Shown one piece after another: positions 1 to 8,758 of a stretch of 64,000 bases of DNA. The position numbers and the translations under genes are program-made. The notes under the pieces are model-generated. The model was given only the letters and a program-made list of their open reading frames with translations. It was not told where the DNA came from and made no database searches. This stretch comes from CAVZGO01 sp963774935 (GTDB taxonomy: Bacteria; Chloroflexota; Anaerolineae; Anaerolineales; UBA4823): positions 1 to 64,000 of the forward strand of contig CAVZGO010000003.1 of NCBI GenBank assembly GCA_963774935.1. The letters are read 5' to 3'. Numbering within the stretch: position 1 is the first letter of the stretch; every line of letters begins with the position of its first letter.

Positions 1-404
1 GTTCGACTGGGTCAGCCGGCTGAACAGGTGAGTACTTTTGGTGAACCAGCTTCATCAGGCCAGGCTGTTATTCCATTACCCGAGATCCAACGCGTTCGGC
101 TTGAAGGATGCAAAAGCAGCTTACGACATTCGGAATGCGATATTTTTAGATGTCCGAGATACGGATTCATATGCAGCAAGTCATATTCCGGGATCAATTA
201 ATATCCCTGAAGGAGACATGAGTACCAGATTGCAGGAGCTAAATCCTGACCAATGGATCATCACCGTATGCACCTGACCGGCTGAAGAATCTCAGTGCCC
301 GTGCGGCAAAAGTATTGCAAGAAAACGGTTTTTCCAAGGTACAAGCACTCCAGGGCGGCTTACAAACCTGGGCAGATGCCGGCTATCCGATTGAGTCAGA
401 ATGA
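1..404 (+). CDS. Rhodanese-domain protein, 5'-partial, frame broken, in-frame TGA
   Basis: A rhodanese (sulfurtransferase) domain entering from the left edge. Frame 1 is open from base 1 and continues into the next frame after one extra C near 97, giving DAKAAYDI, FLDVRDTDSYAASHIPGSINIP and IITVCT. An in-frame TGA at 275-277 follows, then PAEES; one extra base at 290-293 restores SARAAKVLQENGF and LQGGLQTWADAGYP, ending at 404. Many rhodaneses have a CxCP-x-E-x-S-A-R active loop, so the TGA sits at the second Cys. It could be selenocysteine, a TGC error or a decayed gene. An alternative reading drops one T at 275 and gives VCTDRLKNLSARAA. The first catalytic Cys is retained in both. No start is visible because the gene begins upstream. 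Confidence 0.7.
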
Positions 405-485
405 TTGATACTTGATCCTGCCTAGATATGCTCTGCCAGCTTGATGAATTTAAATATTTACAAGAAAATCTCAATGTGACGTTTA

Positions 486-1412
486 ATGGTTTCTACTAGG
501 ATGATCTTACGAATTGTACGCCCCCTTTTCTTACTGGCGGGAGCGGGATGTTATATACTGGGGAGTCGGTATCGCAAATTACTTAGGGTACCCTACCAGA
601 GGGGATGTATTTTCGATGGGTCTGGCATTTGTTATCTTTTTACAGCTAGCGGCCAGCTGTTGGCGGAAACTTATTCCCCCAATATTGATGTCGATCGCGA
701 TATTGCGATTGCTGAAATAAATCTTAACGACACGGAGAATCCCAATCCGAAGCCACCTAGACTAGAGAAGCTGCCACGCGGAATTGCCCTGTTTGCAGCT
801 TTTTCATGCCTTGCTGCGGCTGCTTCATTCAGCGTATTTATTGTTGCGAATCAAAATGCGGATCCTTTATTGCTCCTTGTTATGGTACTTGGTCTATCAG
901 GCTCAATCTTCTATTTCACCCCACCTGTTAGTCTCGACACAAGTGGATTTGGTGAAATCATTCAAGCTTTCCTTGTGGTATTCGTGGTACCGGTTTTCGC
1001 GTTCATCTTACAAACCGGAGAGTTCCACCGCTTGGTTGGGATGACCGCGTTTCCACTCTGCCTGATCTATCTTGCCGGGTTAATAGCGCTTGATCTGCCT
1101 AATTTTGCACGAGAAATGCGGACCGGCCAGAACCGTTTGATTCAGAGATTGGGCTGGCAGAATGCGATGACCTTTCACAATCTGCTCATCTTAAGTGCGT
1201 TTTTGATCCTTGCAATGGCTGGAATTTTTGGGATGCCCCTTGCCATCGTATTATCCTTGATGATCCCTCTTCCGCTTGCGCTCTTAGAAATCTGGCAAAT
1301 GTGGCGAATAGCTCAAGGAGCCCGTCCTAACTGGAGAGCACTTAGAGTCAATGCGATCGTTTTATTTGGCGCCTTAGTTTATCTTGCCACGTACACATAT
1401 TGGACCCGATAA
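486..1412 (+). CDS. UbiA-family prenyltransferase (frame broken twice)
   Basis: Integral membrane protein of about 308 residues with 7-9 hydrophobic segments. The UbiA family moves an isoprenoid chain onto an aromatic or other acceptor in quinone or lipid synthesis. The first acidic motif is weak (SPNIDVDRD); the second, DLPNFAREMRTGQNRLIQRLG, fits the family's DLxDxxxD-G-T-LAxxxG region. The true path needs the +1 frame between an over-long G run at 560-563 and about 655, which supplies VGIANYLGYPTRGDVFSMGL; outside that stretch the original frame is right. The two compensating indels look like homopolymer errors. The start may be 486 or the ATG at 501. The gene sits 3 bp before moeA. Substrate not inferable. 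Confidence 0.7.
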   Translation: MVSTRMILRIVRPLFLLAGAGCYILGSRYRKLLRVPYQRGCIFDGSGICYLFTASGQLLAETYSPNIDVDRDIAIAEINLNDTENPNPKPPRLEKLPRGIALFAAFSCLAAAASFSVFIVANQNADPLLLLVMVLGLSGSIFYFTPPVSLDTSGFGEIIQAFLVVFVVPVFAFILQTGEFHRLVGMTAFPLCLIYLAGLIALDLPNFAREMRTGQNRLIQRLGWQNAMTFHNLLILSAFLILAMAGIFGMPLAIVLSLMIPLPLALLEIWQMWRIAQGARPNWRALRVNAIVLFGALVYLATYTYWTR

Positions 1413-1415
1413 TTA

Positions 1416-2660
1416 ATGGCTGAATTTTTAAAACTTACTTCACCTACAGAAGCACTGTCCCGGTGGCTGAGCCTAATTAATCCTCTCCAGAATTCTGAGA
1501 CCATCCTCGCTCAACATGCGATCGGCAGAGTCACGGCAGCTGATATTATTGCCCCGCACTCGCTTCCTGAATACTCGAGAAGCACCGTCGATGGGTACGC
1601 TGTACTAGCTCAAGATACCTATGGAGCATCAGATGGGTTACCAGCCTACCTTCGTATGGCTGCTGAAATCAAGATGGGTGTTTTACCCGAAGAACCATTG
1701 ATCCCGGGAACCTGTGCATTGATTCACACAGGAGGGATACTACCAAATGGCGCTACTGCGGTTGTAATGAGAGAATACACCCAAGCTGTTCCGGTAGGCG
1801 AGATCGAGATTTTCCGAGCGGTGGCAACCGGTGAAAATGTCCTGAAAACAGGTGAAGAGGTTGCTGTCGGCGATTTAGTGATTCCTAAGGGAAAACGGTT
1901 GCGACCTGTAGAAGTGGGTGGTCTGATGGCTCTGGGTATCACCCAGGTCGAGGTCATCCAGCGGCCAACGATTGCCATAATTTCGAGCGGAGACGAGGTT
2001 GTCCCTGCAGATGCGATCAAAAAGCCCGGTCAGGTCAGAGATGTCAATGGACCTGCATTGACCGCATTGATCGAAGAAGCTGATTGTGTTCCGGTTTTTG
2101 CCGGGATTGCTCCAGATCGCCTTGATATACTGTCAAGTTTGAGCGAAGATGCATTTCGGACGAGCGACCTCTTAATCATCACGGCTGGGTCGTCGATCAG
2201 CTCTCGCGACCTTACCGCCCAGGTGATTAACCAATTGGGTAAACCAGGTGTCGTCGTTCACGGTGTCAATATCAGACCAGGAAAACCAACAATCCTGGGT
2301 GTATGTGACGGTAAGGCGGTGGTAGGCCTACCTGGTAATCCGTTAAGTGCAATGGTAATCGCGCGTTTGTTTATTCTTCCTGTTATCAATCGCTTGCTCG
2401 GCATTCAAACGAATACGCTCCCTGTGAAGGTTAAGGCACGATTGTCGGTTAATCTGCCTTCCCAGGCAGGCAGAGAAGATTGGGTCCCGGTTAAAATAAT
2501 GAAAATTAACGGGGATGACGAGGTTGATTTCTCGGCAGAGCCTGTCTTCAGCAGAAGCAATTTTATATTCAATCTGGTTCAAGCGGACGGTTTGGTGAAA
2601 ATTAACGAGGCAGCAACTGGGGTTGAAGCCGGTGCTCTCGTTGATGTATGGATTCTATAA
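1416..2660 (+). CDS. moeA: Molybdopterin molybdotransferase MoeA (copy 1)
   Basis: 414 residues, normal MoeA length and unbroken. MoeA inserts molybdate (or tungstate) into adenylylated molybdopterin, the last step of molybdenum cofactor synthesis in the cytoplasm. Visible landmarks: early STVDGYAV, the central MoaB/Mog-like domain with SSGDEVV, TAGSSISSRD and RPGKPTILG, then GLPGNPLSAMV, and a C-terminal beta domain. The usual GG(V/T)S motif before the Asp reads AGSSISSRD here, as is often seen in tungsten- or archaeal-type paralogues. It starts 3 bp after the prenyltransferase stop and is followed by a second MoeA-like gene, so both are probably one transcript. Confidence 0.93.
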   Translation: MAEFLKLTSPTEALSRWLSLINPLQNSETILAQHAIGRVTAADIIAPHSLPEYSRSTVDGYAVLAQDTYGASDGLPAYLRMAAEIKMGVLPEEPLIPGTCALIHTGGILPNGATAVVMREYTQAVPVGEIEIFRAVATGENVLKTGEEVAVGDLVIPKGKRLRPVEVGGLMALGITQVEVIQRPTIAIISSGDEVVPADAIKKPGQVRDVNGPALTALIEEADCVPVFAGIAPDRLDILSSLSEDAFRTSDLLIITAGSSISSRDLTAQVINQLGKPGVVVHGVNIRPGKPTILGVCDGKAVVGLPGNPLSAMVIARLFILPVINRLLGIQTNTLPVKVKARLSVNLPSQAGREDWVPVKIMKINGDDEVDFSAEPVFSRSNFIFNLVQADGLVKINEAATGVEAGALVDVWIL

Positions 2661-2697
2661 TCACCAAATTTGTGGGTTCTCCGGACGGGAGTGGTAT

Positions 2698-4712
2698 GTG
2701 ACAGAGATTAATAAGTTTTATGGCGAAGACGTACCTCTTGATCAAGCCTGGGAGCGGTATATTGGTGCATTACAGTCGTCAGGGCTATGGGAAAGCCCTA
2801 TCGGTGAAGAAGTAATTCCGCTCAACGAGCAAGGTGTCGGAAGGGTACTGGTTGATTCTGCATGGGCACAAATATCCTCCCCTCATTACCATGCAGCCGC
2901 GATGGATGGATTTGCGGTTCGATCGAGAGAAACGGTTGGGGCAGCACCATCTGCACCTATTACGCTTTCCCTGCAGTGGAAGTATGTTGATACTGGAGAT
3001 CCACTGCCTGATTGGGCTGACACGATCATACCCATCGAAAATGTTGAAGCTATAACCGAGGATGGCCGGATAGCGATCAACCCGCGAAATCCTTACGCAA
3101 TCCGAATTCGCTCAGGTGTAACGCCCTGGCAGCATGTACGCTCGATGGGGGAGGATATCGTGTCTTCCCAGCTCGTATTTCCTGCTGGTCACGTGCTGCG
3201 CCCCGTTGATTTAGGAGCGTTAGCTGCCTGTGGTCATCATCGATTGAGGGTAGCACGCCGGGTGCGTGTTGCCATTTTGCCGACGGGTACCGAGCTTGTA
3301 CCGATAGGCACGCATCCTGAAGTTGGCGATATTATTGAATTCAATTCGATCGTCCTGGCTGGTCAGGTGAACAATTGGGGTGGCGAGGCAATCCGTTACA
3401 AGTCAGTACCCGACGAATTTGACACGATCCTGAAGGCGCTACAAAATGCTGCCCGCAACGCTGACCTGGTTTTGATAATTGCTGGCTCATCGGCTGGGTC
3501 GGAAGATTATTCCGCCAAGGTGATTGAAACGCTGGGACAGGTATACATCCATGGTATTGCCGTCCGGCCGGGACATCCTGTGATCCTGGGAATTTTAACG
3601 TGTACCGGAATCGGCTGACGGGATTTCATCCAAAGGAAGTGAACTCGAAACTCGTACTGTGCCGGTTATTGGCATGCCCGGCTATCCAGTATCTGCGGCA
3701 TTGACCAGCGAAATTTTCGTTGAACGCTTGCTTGCCCATTGGCTCGGTCGTCGACCTCATGAGCCTGCCGAGGTTGATGCTTCCTTAACACGAACTGTCA
3801 CATCACCAGGTGGCGACGATGATTATATGCGTGTAGTCGTAGGGCGAGTTGAAGGTAAACTGGTGGCTGCGCCTTTGAGCCGTGGGGCTGGCGTAATTAC
3901 TTCATTGGTCAACGCAGATGGTATTACGATTGTCCCACGTGGGATCCAGGGCATCTCAGCTGGTGAGCTTGTTCGAGTGCGGTTATATCGTCCTATGGCT
4001 GAAATTGAGCGAACGATCCTTGCGATTGGCTCGCATGATATCGCGTTGGACCTGGTGTCACAATATCTCATGCCTTATCGACGCCGGTTGGTCTCTTCCA
4101 ATGTTGGTAGCCTGGGGGGATTGATCGCCCTTCGCCGTGGTGACATCTCACCTGGCTGGCTCTCACTTATTGGATCCTGAAACCGGCGAATATAACTTAG
4201 TTTATATAAACCAGTATTTACCCTCCATACCGGTTGTGCTGATTAATTTTGTCCAGCGGATTCAAGGTTTGATTGTAAAGCGCGGGAATCCGCTTGGGAT
4301 AAAAACGCTACCGGATTTGATTAATCCAGAGGTGCGTTTTGTTAACCGTCAGCGTGGGGCAGGTACGCGAGTATTGTTAGATTACCATCTCAAGCTGCTC
4401 GATATAACTCCGTCGACTGTCGTTGGATATGAACAAGAAGAATATACCCATTTAGCTGTAGCCGCAGCGGTAGCTTCTGGCAAAGCAGATGTTGGACTGG
4501 GGATTACCGCTGCTGCCCTGGCACTAGATTTGGATTTTATTCCGCTTTTTGAAGAACGCTATGATCTGGTTGTGTCAAAACAAGGTTACCAAAGTCCTTT
4601 GGTGTCTCCAGTTTGGGATATCTTGAACGATAACTCATTCAGAAATGCTGTAGCAGGTATGCCGGGTTATAATACTGCGCGGATGGGTGAAATCATAGCA
4701 GAGATTGACTGA
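2698..4712 (+). CDS. moeA: MoeA-like protein fused to a periplasmic-binding-like domain (frame broken twice)
   Basis: A long MoeA paralogue of roughly 670 residues. The first 300 residues hold AAMDGFAVRS, LPTGTELV, IAGSSAGSEDYS and RPGHPVILG. After a +1 break near 3597 the chain continues through GMPGYPVSAA and the MoeA C-terminal domain. After a second break near 4142 it enters a binding-protein-like domain: GSHLLDPETGEYN, VKRGNPLGI, FVNRQRGAGTR, VAAAVASGKADVGLGI. This architecture is known in molybdate/tungstate-type MoeA relatives; the tail may bind an oxyanion or the pterin. I chose GTG 2698, preceded by a GGACGGGAG-like site, because an earlier start would overlap copy 1. Both breaks are probably sequencing errors. 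Confidence 0.85.
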
Positions 4713-4763
4713 GCCTGATTGAACCTGTTAATAAGTTAGGTCAAATTAATTTACGGAGGAAAC

Positions 4764-5226
4764 ATGCCAATCCAAAACGGAATACCTGCTCCAGATTTTG
4801 AGCTGATGGATGAAAACTCCATCCCGCGTAAATTATACGATTATCTGGGGAAGCCAGTCGTCCTGTATTTCTATCCAAAGGATGATACCCCCGGCTGTAC
4901 CACTGAAGCCTGCGCTTTCAGAGACGATTATGGTGAATATGAAAAAGCTGGGGTGGTCATACTGGGTGTCAGCCCCTGACTCACCCAAAGCCCATACCAA
5001 ATTCAAGCAGAAATACAACCTGCCCTTCACCTTGCTGGCGGATGAGAACCATGCCGTGTGCCTGCTGTATGGTGTGTGGGGACCCAAAAAGTATATGGGG
5101 AAAAGCTACGATGGCGTCTATCGCACGACTTTCCTGATTGGCGCGGATGGAAATATCATCCGTGTTTATGAAAATGTCAAACCCGATGGTCACAGCCGGC
5201 AAATTCTTGCGGATTTAACTGCATGA
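4764..5226 (+). CDS. bcp: Thioredoxin-dependent peroxiredoxin, BCP/PrxQ type (frame broken once)
   Basis: Reduces hydrogen peroxide and organic hydroperoxides with thioredoxin-derived electrons. The peroxidatic motif is complete: DDTPGCTTEACAFRDDY, with the resolving Cys five residues after the first, as in PrxQ. One extra T near 4976 (CCCTGAC for CCCGAC) creates a false stop. In the next frame the protein continues with DSPKAHTKFKQKYNLPFTLLADE and GVWGPKKYMGKSYDG, giving about 153 residues, normal for the family. RBS GGAGGAAAC lies directly before the ATG. The TGA is not selenocysteine: in-frame sequence after it has no peroxiredoxin similarity. Confidence 0.88.
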
Positions 5227-5292
5227 CTTAACCAGCCTCAGGTTGCATACCTGCTGTCGGGTCTGAGGCCTGATTAATGCAGGTGTAGATAG

Positions 5293-6279
5293 ATGATAAA
5301 ACTGCGAATAATCTGTATGATACTCGTGTTTCAATTTCTGTCTGCCTGCCAGGAAGCGATAACCACACCTCTAGCGACAAATTCATCAAGTCCAGCATCA
5401 ATCTTGCAGGGAACACAAGTCTCCAATCCAGGTTCTATAAACACGGAAACACCCGGCGTACCAGAAAAAGTTCAGCCTGCTCCATCAGCGACTCTCGATC
5501 CCCTGGATATTGCCGAAATCGTGCTTACGGAGCTCTCGATTGACCAAGCTCATGAGTACTCACCCAACGGGAATTGTGAATGGAAGCGCATCGTAGCCAG
5601 TCCATCTGATGAAATAAATGATAAGTACGCTAACCAATTCTTCACGTATGTTACCGTAACCTGCGCTAATCAAGATAAACCCTGGGTCCTGGAGCAGAAA
5701 TGGACTGAGCAGGGATTAGGTTATCCGCTTACGAGCCTGCTGGCCTGGTCTGCCGATGGCAGATATGCGTATTACTACGATCAGATTATCCCCGATGGAT
5801 GCCCGCCGGTTGGAGGCTTTCAGCAAGATTTGCGGCAGGTTGATCTTGATACAGGGGCAATACATTCCTTCCCGATAACCTGGACAGGCGGGATGGCGCT
5901 CTCACCTGACTCCACAAAAGTAATCTATTACGACCACCAGGCGGCTGATGTGGGTATCTTTGACCTGACTGCGCAAAACGAGCAACGTGTCAGCTTCGAT
6001 TTACCCGCAGGTTTAGATAGCTGGTTTGCAGGTGACTTTACCTGGTCGCCGGATGGACAAAGTGCCATATTCATCATCTCTTATGGTGATGCCTGCTTCC
6101 CCACTGGGGTGTCTCTCCGTCATGTGGATTTGCGAGCCAACAAGGTTAGGACATTATTGGAGGGCGAAATTCAAGCCATCTCCATCATCGATTGGATTGC
6201 GCCAGAGCAGGTCTTGATCTCGATCAATGGAGAACAAGAGATACTCGATCTGCAAACGGGTGAAATATCGGCACCATAA
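5293..6279 (+). CDS. Lipoprotein with TolB-like beta-propeller repeats
   Basis: 328 residues. The N-terminus is a lipoprotein signal (hydrophobic run ending LSAC), so the mature protein is lipid-anchored on the outer face of the cytoplasmic membrane. A Ser/Thr/Pro-rich linker follows to about residue 65. The rest has PD40-like blades: LLAWSADGRYAYYY, GMALSPDSTKVIYYD, TWSPDGQSAIFI. Such propellers bind peptides or partners; no catalytic motif is visible. Function unknown. The same repeat type forms the tail of the kinase at 9.4-11.8 kb. A terminator follows at 6357. Confidence 0.75.
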   Translation: MIKLRIICMILVFQFLSACQEAITTPLATNSSSPASILQGTQVSNPGSINTETPGVPEKVQPAPSATLDPLDIAEIVLTELSIDQAHEYSPNGNCEWKRIVASPSDEINDKYANQFFTYVTVTCANQDKPWVLEQKWTEQGLGYPLTSLLAWSADGRYAYYYDQIIPDGCPPVGGFQQDLRQVDLDTGAIHSFPITWTGGMALSPDSTKVIYYDHQAADVGIFDLTAQNEQRVSFDLPAGLDSWFAGDFTWSPDGQSAIFIISYGDACFPTGVSLRHVDLRANKVRTLLEGEIQAISIIDWIAPEQVLISINGEQEILDLQTGEISAP

Positions 6280-6356
6280 CCAATCGGATCAGAAGCCAGC
6301 AGGCAGTCTGTATTCTGGTACCCAGATTTTCTGGTGAAAGGCACGATTAACAACGG

Positions 6357-6380
6357 GCGGCGAGACGATCGCCGCTTTTA
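6357..6380 (+). terminator. Rho-independent terminator after the PD40 lipoprotein
   Basis: Seven-base GC-rich arms (GCGGCGA / TCGCCGC) around a five-base loop, followed by TTTTA. It sits 78 bp after the lipoprotein stop and just ahead of a promoter-like TATAAT, separating that gene from the cytochrome/two-component transcript. Confidence 0.8.
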
Positions 6381-6400
6381 TTAATTAGAATTCTCTGGAT

Positions 6401-6406
6401 TATAAT
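6401..6406 (+). promoter_or_regulatory. Candidate -10 element for the cytochrome/two-component operon
   Basis: A perfect TATAAT lies 66 bp upstream of the cytochrome start and just after a terminator. The matching -35 region is poor (TTATTA at the right distance), so this is a moderate call from one half of the promoter and its position. Confidence 0.45.
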
Positions 6407-6471
6407 ATTCCGGCAATCTGTTAAAAAATATCACAAATTAAAGAAAATAAACCTTTACGGAGGCGATGATA

Positions 6472-6906
6472 ATGAAAAAAATCTTGACGATAACAGCTCT
6501 TATTGTGTGTGCAATTATCATTGTGGGATGCAGCAACCAGGAGACAGCAACTTCGCCTTCCACCTCGCTTGATCGTCCCCAGCCCCCGGCAGAGTACGCC
6601 GATAAAGTCAGCCCGAAACTATCGGCTGCTGACCTGGAGACAGGGATGACCAAGTACCAGATCAATTGCGCCTCGTGCCACGGTGAAACCGGAATGGGAG
6701 ATGGACCGGCTGCAACCGCCCTGAATCCGAAACCGGATCCACTGGCAACGACCAGCCCGGAGCTGAGTGATGCCTACCTGGCCTGGCGGATTTCCGAAGG
6801 CGGGAACATGGCGCCGTTCAATTCTTCCATGCCTTCCTGGAAAACGCTGCTCTCCGAAGAGGAGATCTGGCAGATCGTCGGATATATTCGGAGCCTTCAG
6901 CCTTGA
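6472..6906 (+). CDS. Membrane-anchored lipoprotein c-type cytochrome
   Basis: 144 residues from ATG 6472, chosen because GGAGGCG ends about 8 bp upstream; the ATG at 6466 is too close. A lipoprotein signal ends IIIVGC (Cys20). A flexible linker is followed by one class I cytochrome c domain with CASCH haem motif (C66, C69, H70). The likely distal Met ligand is in the segment NMAPFNSSMPSW. It would carry electrons on the outer face of the membrane. Its last codons overlap the start of the sensor kinase, so cytochrome, kinase and regulator look like one operon, a hint that the signal is redox-related. Confidence 0.85.
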   Translation: MKKILTITALIVCAIIIVGCSNQETATSPSTSLDRPQPPAEYADKVSPKLSAADLETGMTKYQINCASCHGETGMGDGPAATALNPKPDPLATTSPELSDAYLAWRISEGGNMAPFNSSMPSWKTLLSEEEIWQIVGYIRSLQP

Positions 6907-8756
6907 AAGATTTCCTTTCTGGATTGAAGCAGATATCCAGAAAGCCCTGGTTACCGTGGGCGATGCTATTAGTCACGGTATTGATTTTATTTCTGGATAT
7001 GCTATCCAGACAGGAATGGATTGGCGGCAGGTCAACACAAAACTTGATCCTGCTGGGTTTTTTCTTAATAATCGGCGGCTTGCTGATCTACCTGATTTTC
7101 TCTCGCATGGCAGAGCTGTACGACCAGCGAGAGCAGTTACGATTGAAAAATCTTGCAGTCGAGTTAAGGTCGGAGAATACTGCTCAGCGGCTCGAGGCGA
7201 TCTCCCGCCTGGGTGGGGGATTGCTTGAAGCCTCCACTGAAACACAGATCACCGAGCTGGTGATGCCGATCGCCATCGAACTGGTCGGTGCGGTAGGGGC
7301 AACATTTGTCCCCATCGACGAAAACAGCCAGCCTTTGAACATGCTGCCGTTCGGAGACGTTCCCAGCCTGACGCTGTCCTCCTGGATGGAATTCCTTGGC
7401 TCACCGGAGACACGCGATCGCTGCGGTGCATGTAAACAGTACGGTCACCTGGTGAGTGAGTGTTCTTTGCTCAAAGGCTCCATTCATCAGACAGATCTGA
7501 TCACCTGCCTGCCTGTGCGCCGGGGGGAGCGGGAATACGGCATTATCAACCTGTATTTTGATAAGCCAGTCCAGATGGATAACTCGACCAGGCTCTTCCT
7601 TGGTGCACTGGTCGATGTCACAGCTCTGGCGATCGAAAGTGTCGCCTTGCGCCGCAAAGAATTAGATACACTCAGACAGATTCAGGCGGTCAGACAGCAG
7701 ACCGATTTGGAAGGGCTGCTGGGCAAGTTACTGCATAGTGTGATAGAAAGCCTGGAAGCAGATTTCGCTGTATTGCAATCCAGCTCTGGCGGGCAGCATA
7801 CAGATTCCATTGACCTGTCTATTGGTGCCACTCCAATTGGCCTGGAAGATGTGATCCACAGCGTTCTGGTGAACACCAGGGTTTCGGGTGTACCCACTGT
7901 GTTTGGAAAGCCAGACGATTATCTTACCATCGAAGATGATTTGCTTACTATCGCAGCGATCCCCTTGATTACTTCTGAGCAGGAGAAGATCGGCGCAATA
8001 CTCATCGGTGCGCGTCGCAGCGAGCCATTCAACCAGCGTCAGATGTCCTTGATCCACACGGTTGCCATCCAGATCGCACTGGCAATTCAGAATCAGAGGT
8101 TGATGCGCGAGCTCGAATATCACACGATGATAGCGGAGCGCAAGCGATTGGCGCGCGAAATCCACGATGGGCTGGCGCAAACTCTGGGATTTCTGAAGCT
8201 CCAGGCAGCCCAAATGCGCAGCTCGCTGGAAAATTTGGATATCGAACGCCTGCGTGCAGGCATGGAATTGTATTACACGACTTTGAGTGAGGCCTATCAT
8301 GAGGCTCGTATCGCGATAGACGGACTTCGAATTGAACCAAATGAAGCGGGATTATACGGTTGGTTGGAAACCACGGTTGACGAATTCAAGAATGATTACC
8401 AGATGAATATCCAGATTCGAAAGTTTGATTTAGATCAGGTTTTGCCCGTGGAAATTCAGGCGCAGCTTATACGTATTGTTCAGGAAGCCTTCAGTAACAT
8501 TCGAAAACATGCCCAGGCACAGGCGGTGTGGATAGACTGTTATGAGTTCGCGGGTGATGTGCTCTTCGAAATTCATGATAATGGTATCGGTTTTTCTCCG
8601 GAAGATGTAAGAAGTGGATCACAGCATGGATTACGAGGAATGCGAGAAAGATCTGAGTTAATCGGAGCCGATTTCCAGGTAATTAGTGCACCGAATGAAG
8701 GCACAACCATAAAGTTGCGGCTGCCTTATACATGGAAGCTCGGACAGGAGGCTTGA
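6903..8756 (+). CDS. NarL-type sensor histidine kinase with GAF domains and a four-Cys cluster
   Basis: 617 residues from TTG 6903 (overlapping the cytochrome stop). Two membrane helices (about 18-38 and 47-66) lead to a coiled linker, then a GAF domain holding C174-x2-C177-x9-C187-x14-C202, a second GAF-like region, a HisKA_3 dimerisation helix with phospho-acceptor His421 (REIHDGLAQ) and an HATPase domain (QEAFSNIRKHAQA; IHDNGIGF; GLRGMRER). It should phosphorylate the adjacent regulator. The cysteines could hold a metal or Fe-S centre or form a redox switch; that is inference from spacing and from the neighbouring cytochrome. The kinase stop nearly abuts the regulator start. Confidence 0.9.
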   Translation: MKDFLSGLKQISRKPWLPWAMLLVTVLILFLDMLSRQEWIGGRSTQNLILLGFFLIIGGLLIYLIFSRMAELYDQREQLRLKNLAVELRSENTAQRLEAISRLGGGLLEASTETQITELVMPIAIELVGAVGATFVPIDENSQPLNMLPFGDVPSLTLSSWMEFLGSPETRDRCGACKQYGHLVSECSLLKGSIHQTDLITCLPVRRGEREYGIINLYFDKPVQMDNSTRLFLGALVDVTALAIESVALRRKELDTLRQIQAVRQQTDLEGLLGKLLHSVIESLEADFAVLQSSSGGQHTDSIDLSIGATPIGLEDVIHSVLVNTRVSGVPTVFGKPDDYLTIEDDLLTIAAIPLITSEQEKIGAILIGARRSEPFNQRQMSLIHTVAIQIALAIQNQRLMRELEYHTMIAERKRLAREIHDGLAQTLGFLKLQAAQMRSSLENLDIERLRAGMELYYTTLSEAYHEARIAIDGLRIEPNEAGLYGWLETTVDEFKNDYQMNIQIRKFDLDQVLPVEIQAQLIRIVQEAFSNIRKHAQAQAVWIDCYEFAGDVLFEIHDNGIGFSPEDVRSGSQHGLRGMRERSELIGADFQVISAPNEGTTIKLRLPYTWKLGQEA

Positions 8757-8758
8757 AG

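Noticed and set aside
4975..4977. In-frame TGA in the peroxiredoxin as a selenocysteine codon
   Set aside because: In-frame sequence after it is unrelated to peroxiredoxin, while the next frame continues the family perfectly; the peroxidatic and resolving Cys are both present upstream.
7728..8300. Long minus-strand frame of 190 codons inside the sensor kinase
   Set aside because: It is antisense to a clear kinase coding region, has no family resemblance and no ribosome-binding site.
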